Positions 36,971 to 48,279 of a stretch of DNA of 64,000 bases are shown here, in pieces. The notes under the pieces are model-generated. The model made no database searches. It was not told where the DNA came from and worked only from the letters and a program-made list of their open reading frames with translations. Each line of letters starts with the position of its first letter. Position 1 is the stretch's first letter. The stretch comes from Pyrenochaeta sp. MPI-SDFR-AT-0127 (lineage: Eukaryota; Ascomycota; Dothideomycetes; Pleosporales; Cucurbitariaceae): contig JAGTJM010000002.1 of the NCBI GenBank assembly GCA_020747015.1, forward strand, positions 744,001 through 808,000, given 5' to 3'. The position numbers and the translations under genes were made by a program.

Positions 36971-37739
36971 ATGGCGACCCTAAATAAAGGCGAGAGGTGT
37001 GTACTACCATTCTTTCCAGGAGACTAAAATTTTACTAACGTGCAAAAGCAGCAGAGATGCGCCCACAAACCCTCGCGGCATTCCCCACGCACCCTTCGTA
37101 GATCGCGTCGAGGACTATGTTACCAATCGCTCGGAGGTGGAAAGCACCATAAACAGCTTCAAAGAGATGATCTCGTACGCCAAATTACGTCTAGTCTGGT
37201 TTTGGAAAGGATGGCGTCTAATATGACGCATCAGGAAATACCAGTTCATGCAGCAAAACACCCAACGACGGGCAGCAGGACTCAAGGACAAGATCCCAGA
37301 TATCCAGAAGACGCTGGAGACAGTACGCTTCCTAAAGGCAAGAAAATCCGGCGCAGAGCCTCTAGAGACAACCTTTGAGCTCAATGACACACTCTACGCA
37401 AAAGCAGAAGTCCCGCCCACAGACGAGGTCTACCTTTGGCTCGGTGCCAACGTCATGCTCGCATATCCCATCCCAGAAGCCGAGGAGCTGCTGAGTTCAA
37501 AGCTCTCAACAGCCAAAAACAGCCTGGGCACGTGTGAGGAGGACTTGGATTTCTTGAGAGAGCAGATCACGGTATGATCCCAAGCAATTCGAGAAAATCC
37601 ATCATGTGTGCTGACAGCTTCCCAGACTTTAGAGGTTGCATTCGCACGAGTCTACAACTGGGACGTGGCGCAGCGGAGGAAGGAGCGCGAGGGAGGTGAA
37701 TCAATAGAGGACAAGAAGGGTGGCTCACCGAATGGATGA
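36971..37739 (+). CDS. PAC10: prefoldin subunit 3
   Basis: Four exons: 36971-36996, 37052-37174, 37235-37571 and 37626-37739 (199 aa), the usual length. Intron 1 contains TACTAAC and ends in a tandem CAGCAG acceptor, so the residue at the junction is uncertain by one codon. The protein is an alpha-type prefoldin: an N-terminal coiled coil (around VEDYVTNRSEV and KYQFMQQNTQRRAAGLKDK), a central beta-hairpin region containing DEVYLWLGANVMLAYP, and a C-terminal coiled coil ending in a charged tail. It is part of the cytosolic hexamer that captures nascent actin and tubulin and passes them to the CCT chaperonin. The gene is probably constitutively expressed. Confidence 0.93.
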
Positions 37740-38612
37740 GTTACAATGCTCACAGGCATTATTGCAAGGTGTACATGCAGGAGACATCACAAACAGAGAT
37801 CAATCACACCATTTCGAAGCTCGCTCTCGATATCGACATGAATGAAACAGCTTGGATAAATGTCTCACACTACTCCATGTTGCTGAACAAGTGTCAAATG
37901 TAGCCCCAGTCTTCCTTATCTAGATCACAATCCCCTTGCCTCGTCCATTGGTCCCAATTCTTACACAAAGAATATGTTCATCCGGTCAGACAAACTCCTA
38001 CAAGGTTTGTTTTTGCTGCTCTCATCTTTTTCCGGATCAACCGATTGTTGGGAAAACATGACTGCAGTTTGATGACGCGTACAGCAGTAGGAATATGCTT
38101 CCTTGCTTACAGACCGGAGTCAAAATTTGGGGGTTGTGATTGCATCAGGATGGAAAAGGTGCTGCTGCACAGCGTGGGGGCCACTGATGTAAGATTCAAA
38201 GAGGCTAAAGTTGTCGTTATCATTCTTATCATTGCTGAAGATGACTTGGGTGATATTGTGGTTGTGCACCTGCATTTGCCAGAGTACGAAAAGGAGTTGG
38301 TTGTGAGCGTCGAGCATTTCTTGCATGGGCGTGACACTCCTCGCTGTGGTTCACAGGCATGTCTTGTGAGCCCAGTATTGTCTGTTTCTAGGTGCCAGCT
38401 CACATTCGGATGTTGCTCAACCTTTGACAACATGTCACTCAATTGAGCACAATTGAGATATATAGCAACAAATCAAACGTCACAGAAGAGCATATCTGGA
38501 GCCGTGCTACGCCATTAAATCAACGTGATGCTAGCAGGGACATTCATGCAGCATACTGTCCTGAACGAAAGCTTCTGTGTGGTACCCATCGATGTGTTTC
38601 GTGGACTACTCT
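37740..38612. other. convergent intergenic spacer
   Basis: This 873-bp spacer lies between the 3' ends of the prefoldin and COG3 genes. Overlapping minus-strand frames at 38107-38442 and 38120-38326 are open, the latter with an ATG start and 68 codons, but neither has recognisable features or a credible splice connection. Confidence 0.5.
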
Positions 38613-41411
38613 TCACATCTTGATACTCAGCCCAGGTTTCCTACTTCCCATGCCCTCTGTGACCATGTGCCCACTCACAGCACCCATACTGTCCGTGTCA
38701 CTCTCGTCATCCAATTCGTTCTCGCTGAAGCCTCCATCATCCTGCTCATTGTCCTCAATGCCTAGTCCCAGCGTTCCAACCTTAAATACATTTGCACACC
38801 ACTCACTGAACACATCAGGATCCCAGACACCGTCTTCCCTACCCTTTCCCTTTGTGCTCCTACTTGAACCATTTTGATTTGAGAGAGAAGGCGTGTAGGA
38901 AGTGTCAAACCAATCTTCATACCTTTGCGTGACGGATTCCATCACGGCGGCCACGAGCATTTCACGTGTCCTTTGATCTGTAATGTACTCCTCCAGCTTT
39001 CCTCTAAGAAATGGCGTCTCATGTTCAATATTTTGACGAATCTTGCTTGTGCGTGCTGGCGCCTCAGTAAGAGGGACCCTCTTATTATTCTTTGTGTCGA
39101 TCGGGGCTGTCATTCTATTGACGAATTGGCCAGTGAAGTCGTTGATTGCCTGGCGAAGGCGAGCATCTACCTCCGCTTTGGCGTCCAACATATTTTCCAC
39201 AACTTTTGGGATTAGTAACCCGACAAGCTTGCGCGGGTTGAAGAGACCACCTCGAGCACGGAGCTCCCAAAAGGTGTTACTTATGCTGGAGAAATCGTAG
39301 TGGATATCCGTTTCTGGTGTGACAAACTCAATGTCAAAAGCGACAATCTGTTGTTTCAAAAGCAGGAGATGCGAGATTAGGAACAGCGCTGCATCAGTGG
39401 GCGACGTTGATTTGGTAAGGAGGGTACTGGCTTGTGTAAGAGAGAGGGTAGTGCTGTGGACGATGCGGTGAGCTAGGTCATCGAATACTGAGGACTGTGA
39501 GAGATATTAGCGTTTATGCAAAGCTCATCAAAGCGTGCAAGCATACATGAACAAGCCTATAGATCTTACTGAGCAACCAAATTGCCTTTCTTAGCGTGGG
39601 ATACCAGTCCTTGAATGCAGCTTCGGTGTTAAAGTTCCAGCGAGCATCAGAATCGTCTTGTTCTACCACAGTGGGCGTTTTCGGCATCAACGGCGTTGGC
39701 GGGACTTCTTCCTTCGGTTGCTTCCTACCAGAGAGGGCGGGTTGATTCGGCTTTGCCCCAAAGCTAGCATTCTTCTTGTTCTTGGCCGGATAGTCCAGAT
39801 CTTCAGGTTTTGGCTTGTATCTTTCAATGTCATCTCGTAGAACAGCGAGTGATAGGAATACCAGACGACTCTGGGCGTCTTCCAAAGCGGGATGTACTAT
39901 AACAGAGAAATCGAGCTTGTGCGGTTCGATTGGTGATTCTTCCTCTTCGTCTTCCATGTACTGGGTCTGAACAAGGGTGCAGAGCTCGCAAAGCTTCAGT
40001 ATTTGCGTTTCGTGTATGGTTCGTGGTCGCAAATAGTCATAGAGCGGCTCGCACATGGCTTCCAAGAAGTCATACAAGCCACCGTCACCTTCGAACCACT
40101 CCCGCCACAAGTCGCTTTCATCGAAGCATATATCTCGCATGTAGCTGATACTACTTCGAGCGAAGGCCACCAGATCAGTTGATGTGCTTGGCGCTTGTGC
40201 AATCTCGCCAATTTTCTTCGTTACGATGGGAAGAATGAGGCGGCCGCGAGTAGTCGAGTAGCTTTGGTACAACTCGTTCATCAAACTCTGATATTCTGCC
40301 TCTGAACCCGGCGCTGCCCCAGCTGGGAGCACTGCCCGCTTCTGAATCTCTTTTCCAATAGACTTTAACTCTGGCGCTCCAACACGGAACTTAGCATACA
40401 GCAACGCGGACATGGTTGTATCATTCAACTGTCGGTCGGCTATTCTCTTGGCTACGTCGGCGGCGATTTCGCGGAGAGCTTCGGTAAAGTGCACGCGAAT
40501 GAGAGTGAGGGCGCGAGTAAGGAGTAGCCGGTATCTCGAACGATATGTCTCTGCCTCCTTGTGCTTTGAGTGGGCCTGCATGTACTCCAAGCAGCTATCT
40601 AAATTCGCCAGCATCTCTGTGAATTCTTTGCCCCGCACAATCTTGCCTGCTCCCGGTGCATTGAGACGCTTGGTGGTTGGTTCCAGATACAGGTAGTAGC
40701 GCAAGTTCTGCTCCATATCATCTGCAAGCTTTGTTATGCGCTTCTGGTCATCAATCAGACCTTCGCATTGTGTCCGGAACGCATTCGTCTGCGTTTCCAC
40801 GACTTTGAACGATTCGGACAGCGAGGAGAGGATGTTGAGGGTGGAGGTGGTGTCGGAAATGATGTTGTCCAAGTGGTTGCGCGTAATATGGAGCTGATTT
40901 TGGTACAGCCTACGCAGCTACATTTAGTACCTCGACATGACAATCGATACTGATCCATTGCAGTTGGCACAACTTACCTGTACTCTTCATGGCTCGCTTC
41001 TAGCAGCTCTTCGTTGACCCCGCCATACCACTCGGCAAGCTCCAACTCGGTACCAATGTCCTCTCGCGACTTCTTCCGTTCCAGTGCTTTCTCCTTCTTC
41101 AAGTGCGCCCTCACTACGGTGTAGAAGTCGCTGTACGATTTGGCGCGTCGGGCCACGGTGGCCGGTGGCGGGCCATTGAGCTTGCCGGGTTGTTCCTCTA
41201 TGATCTCTGCTATGCCTTCTGCGCGCTCGACGTCAGCCTGACTCTCCTGCACATGCAATCATCAGAAAAGCTCAAAACATACCCATGCAGCGGATGGTGG
41301 GCTTACGTTGGGCTGCCTGAGCAGAGACTCGCGCCGGCGATGTTTGCCCTTTTCTTGGGGCTTCGCTGTGCGAGGCACAAATGCATTGTACCACGAGTCT
41401 CCTTCGTACAT
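38613..41411 (-). CDS. COG3: conserved oligomeric Golgi complex subunit 3
   Basis: Four exons: 41307-41411, 40978-41246, 39547-40909 and 38613-39494 (872 aa). The start is the ATG encoding MYEGDSWYN, a typical COG3 N-terminus; longer upstream frames lack an ATG in a better context. Residues about 125-240 contain a coiled-coil region leading into the Sec34 domain, with a conserved YLYLEPTTKRLNAPG stretch. The rest is helical, with an acidic C-terminal tail. COG3 belongs to lobe A of the tethering complex that captures retrograde vesicles at the cis-Golgi. Intron phases all close. The gene is divergent from the FMP25-like gene, with 301 bp between the two starts. Confidence 0.93.
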
Positions 41412-41712
41412 TTTGGCGCACTCGTGGTTGGGTTCTGTCGAGAGGTCCCTTGCTTGCGGCCACAAACACCACGCTGGCGGGAGCTGTCGGTCGTGGGGTG
41501 CAGACGGCACTACGCCCGATTAGGAGAAACTGGTCATGACGTTCTAGATTTGGAGGAATGGAAGCCATCGAGACGCTACAATTACCAATTGCTGCGACCA
41601 TTGTCGAGCAACTGGAGGTATTGCAAATACTCTTCTTCTGATTGCTCTCTACCGGCCTTTCTTCGCATGGTGCTCCTTCTCGCGCACCTTGCCATCACAA
41701 TTGCAGTCCACC
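41412..41712. promoter_or_regulatory. shared promoter region of COG3 and the FMP25-like gene
   Basis: The two start codons face away from each other across 301 bp, so both promoters must lie here unless transcription starts overlap. A frame continuous with COG3 upstream reads through to 41510 without a better ATG context. Confidence 0.6.
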
Positions 41713-43497
41713 ATGATCAGCACCAGATCTCTCTCACGTACGACACTACGAGCTCCGCACACCCCGCGTTTATGTAGGAATATAGGAAGCCGGCAGCAAC
41801 GGCCGCTTGTACGAACAGCTGCACATCCATATGCACAGCGTCGCCAGCAACACTTTGTCCGATCCATAGCTACCGTCACTGCGCTCTGGGCGACCGCCAC
41901 CGCATGGCAATGGTGCAACGGAGGAACAATAATACGCGATGTGCATGCTGAAGAGCCGCCTGAAGAGGAGGAGGTAATCAAGTTCGAGGCACCCCGGCGG
42001 CAGGCAACGTCGAGTGATGACAACAGAAACATAATCAGCTCACAGCACCTCCAAGTAGTGAAGAGCTGGGAGAATCCAGGAGTCTATGCCTGGGGGTCAA
42101 ATTCAGGGAAAGCTGTCGCGCCAGACTCGGACGAAAAATACATCAAGACACCAAGACGGATAAGCTTCTTCGATGGGAAGTTGCTACGGGATATCAAGAT
42201 CGACCGAAACTTTGGCGTGGCCATCGATGAGCGGGGCGACCTTCTCCAATGGGGCACAGCATTTTCAAGAGAGGTTACTGGGCCCACCAAGACATTGAAG
42301 GGACAGAACTTGACATCACTGGCAATCTCACGCGACCGAATCATTGCTCTTTCCTCAAGCGGCGACGTTTACTCGATTCCTGTGGCACAAGATGAACAGA
42401 AAGAGGGCGCAAAGCCAGTATCTACCTCATGGATACCCTTTTGGGGCGAGTCGAACAACATCTCCTACCGCGTCCGCACACCTGAGAATCTATCATGGGG
42501 TGAGCGCGTGACCGATATCTCCTCTGGACTTGAACACGCACTCATGCTTACATCCACTGGCCGTGTCTTCTCCTTTGCTTCCGGCACACAGGATTTTCCA
42601 AGCAAAGGTCAATTAGGTATTCCTGGCCTCACATGGGAGAGACGGCCTGCTGGGGCTTTCGATATTCCACACGAGATCACCACTTTGAAAGGCTTCCCTG
42701 TCAAGAAAATTGCAACAGGTGATTACCACAGCTTGGTATGCGATTCAGAAGGACGTGCCTTTACCTTCGGCGATAACACATCTGGGCAATTAGGCTTCCC
42801 ATTCAATGCAGAGGCACAAAGCATTGATGCTCCATCCCTTCTTCCAACACAGAAGTTCTATTCTGGACAGATGGGCAAAGTTACAAACGTCTTCGCCGGC
42901 GGTAACACATCCTTCCTCGCGATTGAAGCAACGAAAGCCGGCGATGATCGTGTGACAGCAGATACATGGGCTTTTGGCTTCGGCCTCACTGGCCAACTTG
43001 GCACAGGTCGCTGGGTACACACACAAGCTGAGCCAGTCAAAGTAGCCGCATTCTCCGGCCTGTTCGAATGGGACGAAATCAAGCACACTGCGATCCCCAT
43101 CCGGTTATCGACCATCTCTGTCGGCGCGACGCATGCTGCGGCCATACTTGACAATGTCGCTAGCGTCGCTGTTTCTGGCCGAGGAAAGAACCTCACTGAG
43201 AACGACACAAACTGGGGCAGAGACATACTATTCTGGGGCAATAACGAATTTTACCAGATTGGCAGTGGCAAGAGGAGTAATGTAGCGACACCAACGTATA
43301 TCCAGCCACTCGATCAGGCTGCTGAACAAGAGAGGGCAGCAAGTGCGCTGGGATTTGGAAAGCAGTTGCGGGAGAAAGATATGCATCGCTTTCAGATCAC
43401 GCCACGGAACAAGGTCAAGGTCAATGGCAGGGCAGTGGAATTTGAGCAGAAAGTCGAGTGCGGAAGGGGGTGCACAGTTGTTTACTCCGCGGTCTAG
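41713..43497 (+). CDS. FMP25: RCC1-repeat mitochondrial protein, FMP25/BCA1-like
   Basis: Single exon of 594 aa starting at the ATG encoding MISTRSLSRTTLR. The first 50 residues are rich in Arg, Ser, Thr and Leu with almost no acid, as in a mitochondrial presequence. A hydrophobic segment at about 54-72 (TVTALWATATAWQW) is followed by an acidic stretch, consistent with an inner-membrane anchor with the bulk in the intermembrane space. From about residue 115 there are RCC1-type blades, seen as VYAWGSNSG, LLQWGTAF, VFSFASG, AFTFGDNTSGQLG, TWAFGFGLTGQLG and ILFWGNNEFYQIG. Yeast Fmp25 (also called Bca1) assists early assembly of the cytochrome bc1 complex; transfer of that role here is inference. 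The symbol is by resemblance. Confidence 0.85.
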   Translation: MISTRSLSRTTLRAPHTPRLCRNIGSRQQRPLVRTAAHPYAQRRQQHFVRSIATVTALWATATAWQWCNGGTIIRDVHAEEPPEEEEVIKFEAPRRQATSSDDNRNIISSQHLQVVKSWENPGVYAWGSNSGKAVAPDSDEKYIKTPRRISFFDGKLLRDIKIDRNFGVAIDERGDLLQWGTAFSREVTGPTKTLKGQNLTSLAISRDRIIALSSSGDVYSIPVAQDEQKEGAKPVSTSWIPFWGESNNISYRVRTPENLSWGERVTDISSGLEHALMLTSTGRVFSFASGTQDFPSKGQLGIPGLTWERRPAGAFDIPHEITTLKGFPVKKIATGDYHSLVCDSEGRAFTFGDNTSGQLGFPFNAEAQSIDAPSLLPTQKFYSGQMGKVTNVFAGGNTSFLAIEATKAGDDRVTADTWAFGFGLTGQLGTGRWVHTQAEPVKVAAFSGLFEWDEIKHTAIPIRLSTISVGATHAAAILDNVASVAVSGRGKNLTENDTNWGRDILFWGNNEFYQIGSGKRSNVATPTYIQPLDQAAEQERAASALGFGKQLREKDMHRFQITPRNKVKVNGRAVEFEQKVECGRGCTVVYSAV

Positions 43498-44600
43498 GCT
43501 ACTGCGTTGAGACATTCTCTTCTTGTATATTGCATTCGCCACTCACTTCATGAGCAGGTATGGTATGTTTAACGAATCTGTAAGAATAGCTACACAAGGT
43601 ATGGTGCGTTCTCCACCGAATCATTCAATCTATCAAAATCTCCAGGCGCATACCCCCCTTAAATCGTGAACCTGTCTGACCAGTCTACATTAAAAAAAGC
43701 TAACGCCATCTTCGCGACTGTGCTCAGTTCTTGGAAACCCTTCTTCGAACTCACCTGAACTTATTTCTTTGCCGTTTCCTATAGCTGCGTCTTATGTTGT
43801 CACCCTATTGCCGCTCTAATTCAGCACTATACTCACCCTCCTACTATCGAACATCAGTCGAGGCTTAGTTAGACCTGTCATTAAAGACTCATTACAAAAT
43901 TGGGTTCGATTTCTCTGTAGGTGTAGCTCTCTGAATATGTGGAAAAAGGGAATAGCAGGCTACAGCCCCGCATATTACTATTTTATATCAGAGGAATTGT
44001 CGACGAACAATCTCTTGGCTCTTTTTTTCGTTCACTTTCTGCACTCTGCATAGGTATCAACTATTTGTTTTAGTCTTCGGAAATCGTTGAGTCGACACAT
44101 TTATTGAATCCACTCCAAAGTTTATATCGAGTTGCTCAGAAATCTTACCCATCTTCGCATCTATAGTCACTTTGCCGTGAGGTTCTGTTATCGCATGGCT
44201 ATTCATTACATACTTGCTAAGTGCTTCTTGAAAGCGGCGCCCCGCCTTACACCAAAGTAATGGAGATTTGTTGTATTTATCCCTATTCATTTATTGGTGC
44301 TCCTAATCTGCTCGCCGCTAAAATACGAAGGACCACGAGAAGAAGTAATATGGGAAGGGCTTAGGAGCAAGCAAACAAAGGGTGGAAATTTGTGTGACGT
44401 ATTGTTGAATGCAAGGCTTCTAATCAGACGTCAAATACGGGCAAGTATCCTGACACAGGGACCCATAATTGATGTCGGCAAGTCTGTTCATTTGGACCAT
44501 TGCGTGTTGATTTCAGTCTTACATATACAATACAGTACAATCACACACCTTGTACAATCGCGCCTTCGAATGCAATTCTATCTCTTCACTCTGTACTCGA
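43498..44600. other. convergent intergenic spacer
   Basis: This 1.1-kb AT-rich spacer lies between the ends of the FMP25-like and bL31m genes. A 77-codon ATG frame at 44057-44290 on the minus strand has no recognisable features. No RNA gene was identified. Confidence 0.55.
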
Positions 44601-45143
44601 TCACTTCTTCGGCGCTGGACTACCCGGTGCCGGTGCAGGTGCTTTCGCAGTCCCCTTTGTCGCATTGCTTGATTTTGCTTCCGCGCTACCTTGTCCGCTT
44701 ATAAGATCCAATAGATGGTCTTCGGTCTTTTTGCCCTGTATTTGGTGTCAGTCTAAACTTCCTGGTAGACAAATTTGATAGCCTCAGTTGCCTCCACGAC
44801 TTACCTTCTCAGCGTCCGCATCCCAGCCTCTGCCAAACTTTGATCTGAAAGCCGCTAATTTTCCTGCCTCATCCTCTTCTACATTCAGCAGCTTTTGTGA
44901 GCTTGGATTCCATAACGGCGCATTCCTTATATCCTTCGCACTTTTGTAGACGGGCTGGGGGTTGGTGGTGCGTAGTGTAAAGGCGCTACCGTCGGAGAGT
45001 GTTATGAGTTGTGTGAATGTATACGGCCGCTTGGGTCGGCGGAGGAGCGTCGCGTGCCGTACTTGGTTTGTCTGACGTATTTGAGAATGTATTGACTGGC
45101 GCAGTGCGCGCAAGGCGCTCATTGACGGTATTGGAGAGGCCAT
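44601..45143 (-). CDS. MRPL36: mitochondrial large-subunit ribosomal protein bL31m
   Basis: Two exons: 44805-45143 and 44601-44735 (157 aa). The N-terminus is basic and Ser-rich, as in a mitochondrial targeting peptide. The core RHATLLRRPKRPYTFTQLITLSDGSAF, followed by KSAKDIRNAPLWNPS and FRSKFGRGWD, matches fungal mitochondrial bL31 (yeast Mrpl36). The intron starts GTAAGT and ends ACAG, falling right after the conserved core. The last 30 residues are Ala/Pro/Lys-rich low complexity. It functions in the mitoribosome large subunit near the central protuberance. It is transcribed divergently from the flavin-reductase-domain gene. Confidence 0.9.
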
Positions 45144-45496
45144 TAGGTGTGAGAAGGTGTTGGCAAGGACCGAGAAACGAAAGTTGCGGAGATGGGACGG
45201 AGGTCTTGGCTAGGCTAACATTTTGGCTCTTCCAGAATCGCCAACTGTGACATCGCACCCGTCATCGTTCCTTCCTTATAGATTCCACATCTTCGTACTT
45301 CGAAGTTTAATATTTAATATTTTAATTCTTGCCAAATATCATGCGATTGTGAATTGAATCATTCGAATCAGCAATGGCGTTGTTACAGCGCCCGGCATCC
45401 CACTTCTTCGCGGCTTTCTATAGATGGAATTTACATACACGTAATATCAATTCTTTATGAACAGCATTAACATTGTCTGACTCTTAAATAGAGCGA
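45144..45496. promoter_or_regulatory. shared promoter region of bL31m and the flavin-reductase-domain gene
   Basis: The start codons of two divergent genes are 353 bp apart. The middle part (about 45300-45360) is AT-rich, with TTTAATATTTAATATTTTAA around 45305-45325, a likely nucleosome-depleted element. Confidence 0.55.
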
Positions 45497-47944
45497 ATGC
45501 GATCATGCTCCATATCCTGCCAACGCAGCCAGAACGGCATACGATGCTCCCAAAGCATCTTCTTACGAAAGTACCACGCAACTCGCCTTCTCCGACAACA
45601 AGTTCAGCCTGAGCCACAAGAGCAAAGTGAAGAAGCCAAAACTCACAATGAGGATATCCGTGATCTGTGTACCAGAGGAGCGGGCCGAATCGCAGATGGT
45701 CAACAGACTAGCTCTATGCAAGAGGGAGCGACTGAGCGGCCAGGCAAGGACAAACTGGAGGATCTAGTTGATTCTGCCGAGATGAATATAGAGGAACAAG
45801 AGCTCAAAACTGCAGTTCGTGGCTTGTTACGCAAGGTGCCCAGCTCGGTGGCTGTCATCACTGTTCAGAGCGTCGATCCTGACACCAACAAGCATGTTCC
45901 CATGGGCGTGGCTGTCTCGTCACTAAGTTCTGTCACTCTCGATCCACCAACTATCTCTTTCAACATAAAGCACCCTTCCAAGACATTGGATGCGATCCGA
46001 GCTGCGAACGGCCGCTTCCGCGTCCACTTCCCGGGAGCTGATCGAGGGGGCGCAAATATTGTGGAGCTCTTTTGTCGTGGAAATCATCCCGATGCCTACC
46101 AGATGCGTTCTAGGGACCTGAAGCTCTACGTACCCTCTTATAGAAAGGATGAGCGGTCGACAGGCTCTCTCGCACCGCAAATCTGGAACGACTCTGTACG
46201 CGCCGCACTAGAATGCACAGTAACTCACGAATTTCCTGTAGCTGACCATGTCATCATTGCTGCAAGGGTAGATAGTCTGGAACAGAAGACGTCGAAGGAG
46301 CCCACAATTGTTTACGTTGATGGCAGTTACATGCGCTCCGATACCAAAATCGCTGTCCACGGCAAACCCAAAGCTGCGCGAAGCGATGACGGCTGGTCAA
46401 TATGGGATTATTCATTGTTCCTTGGAGAAAACGAACGATGGAATTATATGGAGCGTATACAAACCATTGTTAGAGGGAACGCTTACTATCTCGATACCTC
46501 AATCAAGGAGGCCTCCCGAGACCTTGAACTCAATTTGCCTTATGCCCCGAGCGCTTTCGGTATCAATACGGAGTTGCTCATTCTGCATTGCAGGAAAGAG
46601 ACCGGCTGTTCCGATGCCCTTAGCCCTGATCATGAGAACATGCCCGTTCTATCCGATTTCTATGGACGGCTTTCTCCACCAGCCAAGGCTAAAATTATCG
46701 ATCGTGCCATAAGACTAGTCAAAGAAGATCCTCGGTTCCTGTCACTGAATTATAAGACATTCCTAAACCACTTGAGTGTCGGTTCCAGCAGCAGAGATCT
46801 TTTTCCTAGCGATATTATGAATTCCTTGCGCGCCGAAGGCCTTGTGGCTGCGTTCGAGCCAGATAAAGGCGACCATGGACCAATTCATAAGACACACTAT
46901 CATATCAAGAGACTCGAGCAAGCTGAACATAAGCTCCTACAGTACTTCCGTACTTTAAAGTATGAGACAGCGTTGAATGTTCGACTTGAAAGCATCATGG
47001 ACTCGATTGGCGAAGACAAATACGCAGCTATTTGCTTCAAGCATTGTCGGTCACGTCTCATTGCTGAGACGCACCCACAGAGACTTGTTGATTCCAAAGT
47101 AGACATTGTGGGTGATGTCACCCACGAAGAAGCTCGCGTGGTTCTGAGCCGAATCCGGCATTTTCTACAGGTCACTAACCTTCGCGAATTCAGAAAGAAG
47201 ATTACTCTTGCTCCATATGAAATCTTACGACTAAGTCATGTGCATCCTACGATAACAGGCCTGGATATTGAGTACCTATTGGCTAAGATCAGCCACTTGT
47301 ACTACTCTGCAAGCCGGTTCCGCTACTTGGCTGGGACTATTGATGAAATGATGGCACCCTGGTTCGATAGCATAGTCGGCTGGCATGAGCTTGAGGCGCG
47401 CGTTCAGCAGTTTGTGCAGAAGATGCCACTTCGAGCCACATCGTGGTCGAATCGTGATAAGCTCGCAGCCATGGGACTCGATTGGGACGCGACTGTCACC
47501 GTACCCGTCCAAGGTGGGGAAGATACCCAACAACCACTGAGACAAGGCCGTATTCTCGACACACTGGTTGCCAAAGAACTGAAAATCCATCATGGTAATG
47601 GTACGGAAGACGAAAACCGGGCAATCGCCAAGTATCTCAAGGAGACGTATGATTTTGATATTCAAAGTCGACCAACTACGTACGCACCACGCGGTTCAGC
47701 CAGGCGCTCTTCAAATGATGATGTTTCAGAAGCCATGACGCCCGACCCAAAGGTGAATATCGCGAATGATCAGTCGACGCAGACAGAACACGTTGCTATT
47801 TCCAAAGGGAGAACTGTTGCCCCACGAAGCCGTGCACGAACTATTCGGAATGTAGCTGCCGACAACCACGTTATGCCACCAGAAGGTGCAAATGGCTCAA
47901 ACTTTAGCTGGACGTCTTACTCCTTGGGTGGGAGAAAGAAATGA
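45497..47944 (+). CDS. flavin-reductase-domain protein with long C-terminal extension
   Basis: Single exon, 815 aa. The N-terminus (MRSCSISCQRSQNGIRCSQS then FLRKYHATRLLR) is basic and Cys/Ser-rich, consistent with mitochondrial import. Residues about 110-286 form a flavin-reductase-like FMN-binding split barrel: KVPSSVAVITV, then MGVAVSSLSSVTLDPPTISFNI and HPSKTLDAIRAANGRFRVHF, as in DIM6/NTAB-type reductases. About 530 residues follow that are not part of that family. They are helix-rich, with no catalytic motif I recognise, and end in a basic Ser-rich tail. The reductase half would reduce or bind FMN; the role of the extension is unknown. Neighbouring mitochondrial genes fit an organelle role, but that is inference. 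Confidence 0.8.
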   Translation: MRSCSISCQRSQNGIRCSQSIFLRKYHATRLLRQQVQPEPQEQSEEAKTHNEDIRDLCTRGAGRIADGQQTSSMQEGATERPGKDKLEDLVDSAEMNIEEQELKTAVRGLLRKVPSSVAVITVQSVDPDTNKHVPMGVAVSSLSSVTLDPPTISFNIKHPSKTLDAIRAANGRFRVHFPGADRGGANIVELFCRGNHPDAYQMRSRDLKLYVPSYRKDERSTGSLAPQIWNDSVRAALECTVTHEFPVADHVIIAARVDSLEQKTSKEPTIVYVDGSYMRSDTKIAVHGKPKAARSDDGWSIWDYSLFLGENERWNYMERIQTIVRGNAYYLDTSIKEASRDLELNLPYAPSAFGINTELLILHCRKETGCSDALSPDHENMPVLSDFYGRLSPPAKAKIIDRAIRLVKEDPRFLSLNYKTFLNHLSVGSSSRDLFPSDIMNSLRAEGLVAAFEPDKGDHGPIHKTHYHIKRLEQAEHKLLQYFRTLKYETALNVRLESIMDSIGEDKYAAICFKHCRSRLIAETHPQRLVDSKVDIVGDVTHEEARVVLSRIRHFLQVTNLREFRKKITLAPYEILRLSHVHPTITGLDIEYLLAKISHLYYSASRFRYLAGTIDEMMAPWFDSIVGWHELEARVQQFVQKMPLRATSWSNRDKLAAMGLDWDATVTVPVQGGEDTQQPLRQGRILDTLVAKELKIHHGNGTEDENRAIAKYLKETYDFDIQSRPTTYAPRGSARRSSNDDVSEAMTPDPKVNIANDQSTQTEHVAISKGRTVAPRSRARTIRNVAADNHVMPPEGANGSNFSWTSYSLGGRKK

Positions 47945-48279
47945 GGTAATGAGCCGCAGTAAGCTACCCTATTGATGGGCATATTGTTCTGAATATCGTA
48001 TTATATATCAAAATCGTTTGCTGAGTTCATATATGCTTGAACCATCTTGTATAAGAAGACCCATGACCGAAATCAAATGAGCGCAGTTCTTGCATGATTT
48101 GATATTACATGTGGAAAAACTGGACAATGTGCTGTTTAAATCATACACCACAAGTCCTTCAACAAACTGTGAGATTCGACCGCTTCTTGATCAAATTCCT
48201 ACAGGTTTTGGTACATATTCTGTACAGAGCGTAAATCTCCTCTTTACAAGGCATATCTTCAAAGGCAAACGGACACCCT
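47945..48279. other. convergent intergenic spacer
   Basis: A 335-bp AT-rich spacer between the flavin-reductase-domain gene and COX20, presumably carrying both 3' ends. Nothing else is seen. Confidence 0.6.

Noticed and set aside
38107..38442. Overlapping minus-strand frames in the prefoldin-COG3 spacer
   Set aside because: The 68-codon ATG frame reads plausibly as protein, but there is a stop close upstream, no intron joins it to another exon and no family is recognised.
44057..44290. 77-codon ATG frame between FMP25-like and bL31m genes
   Set aside because: It is short, AT-rich, at a convergent junction and has no features of a real protein.
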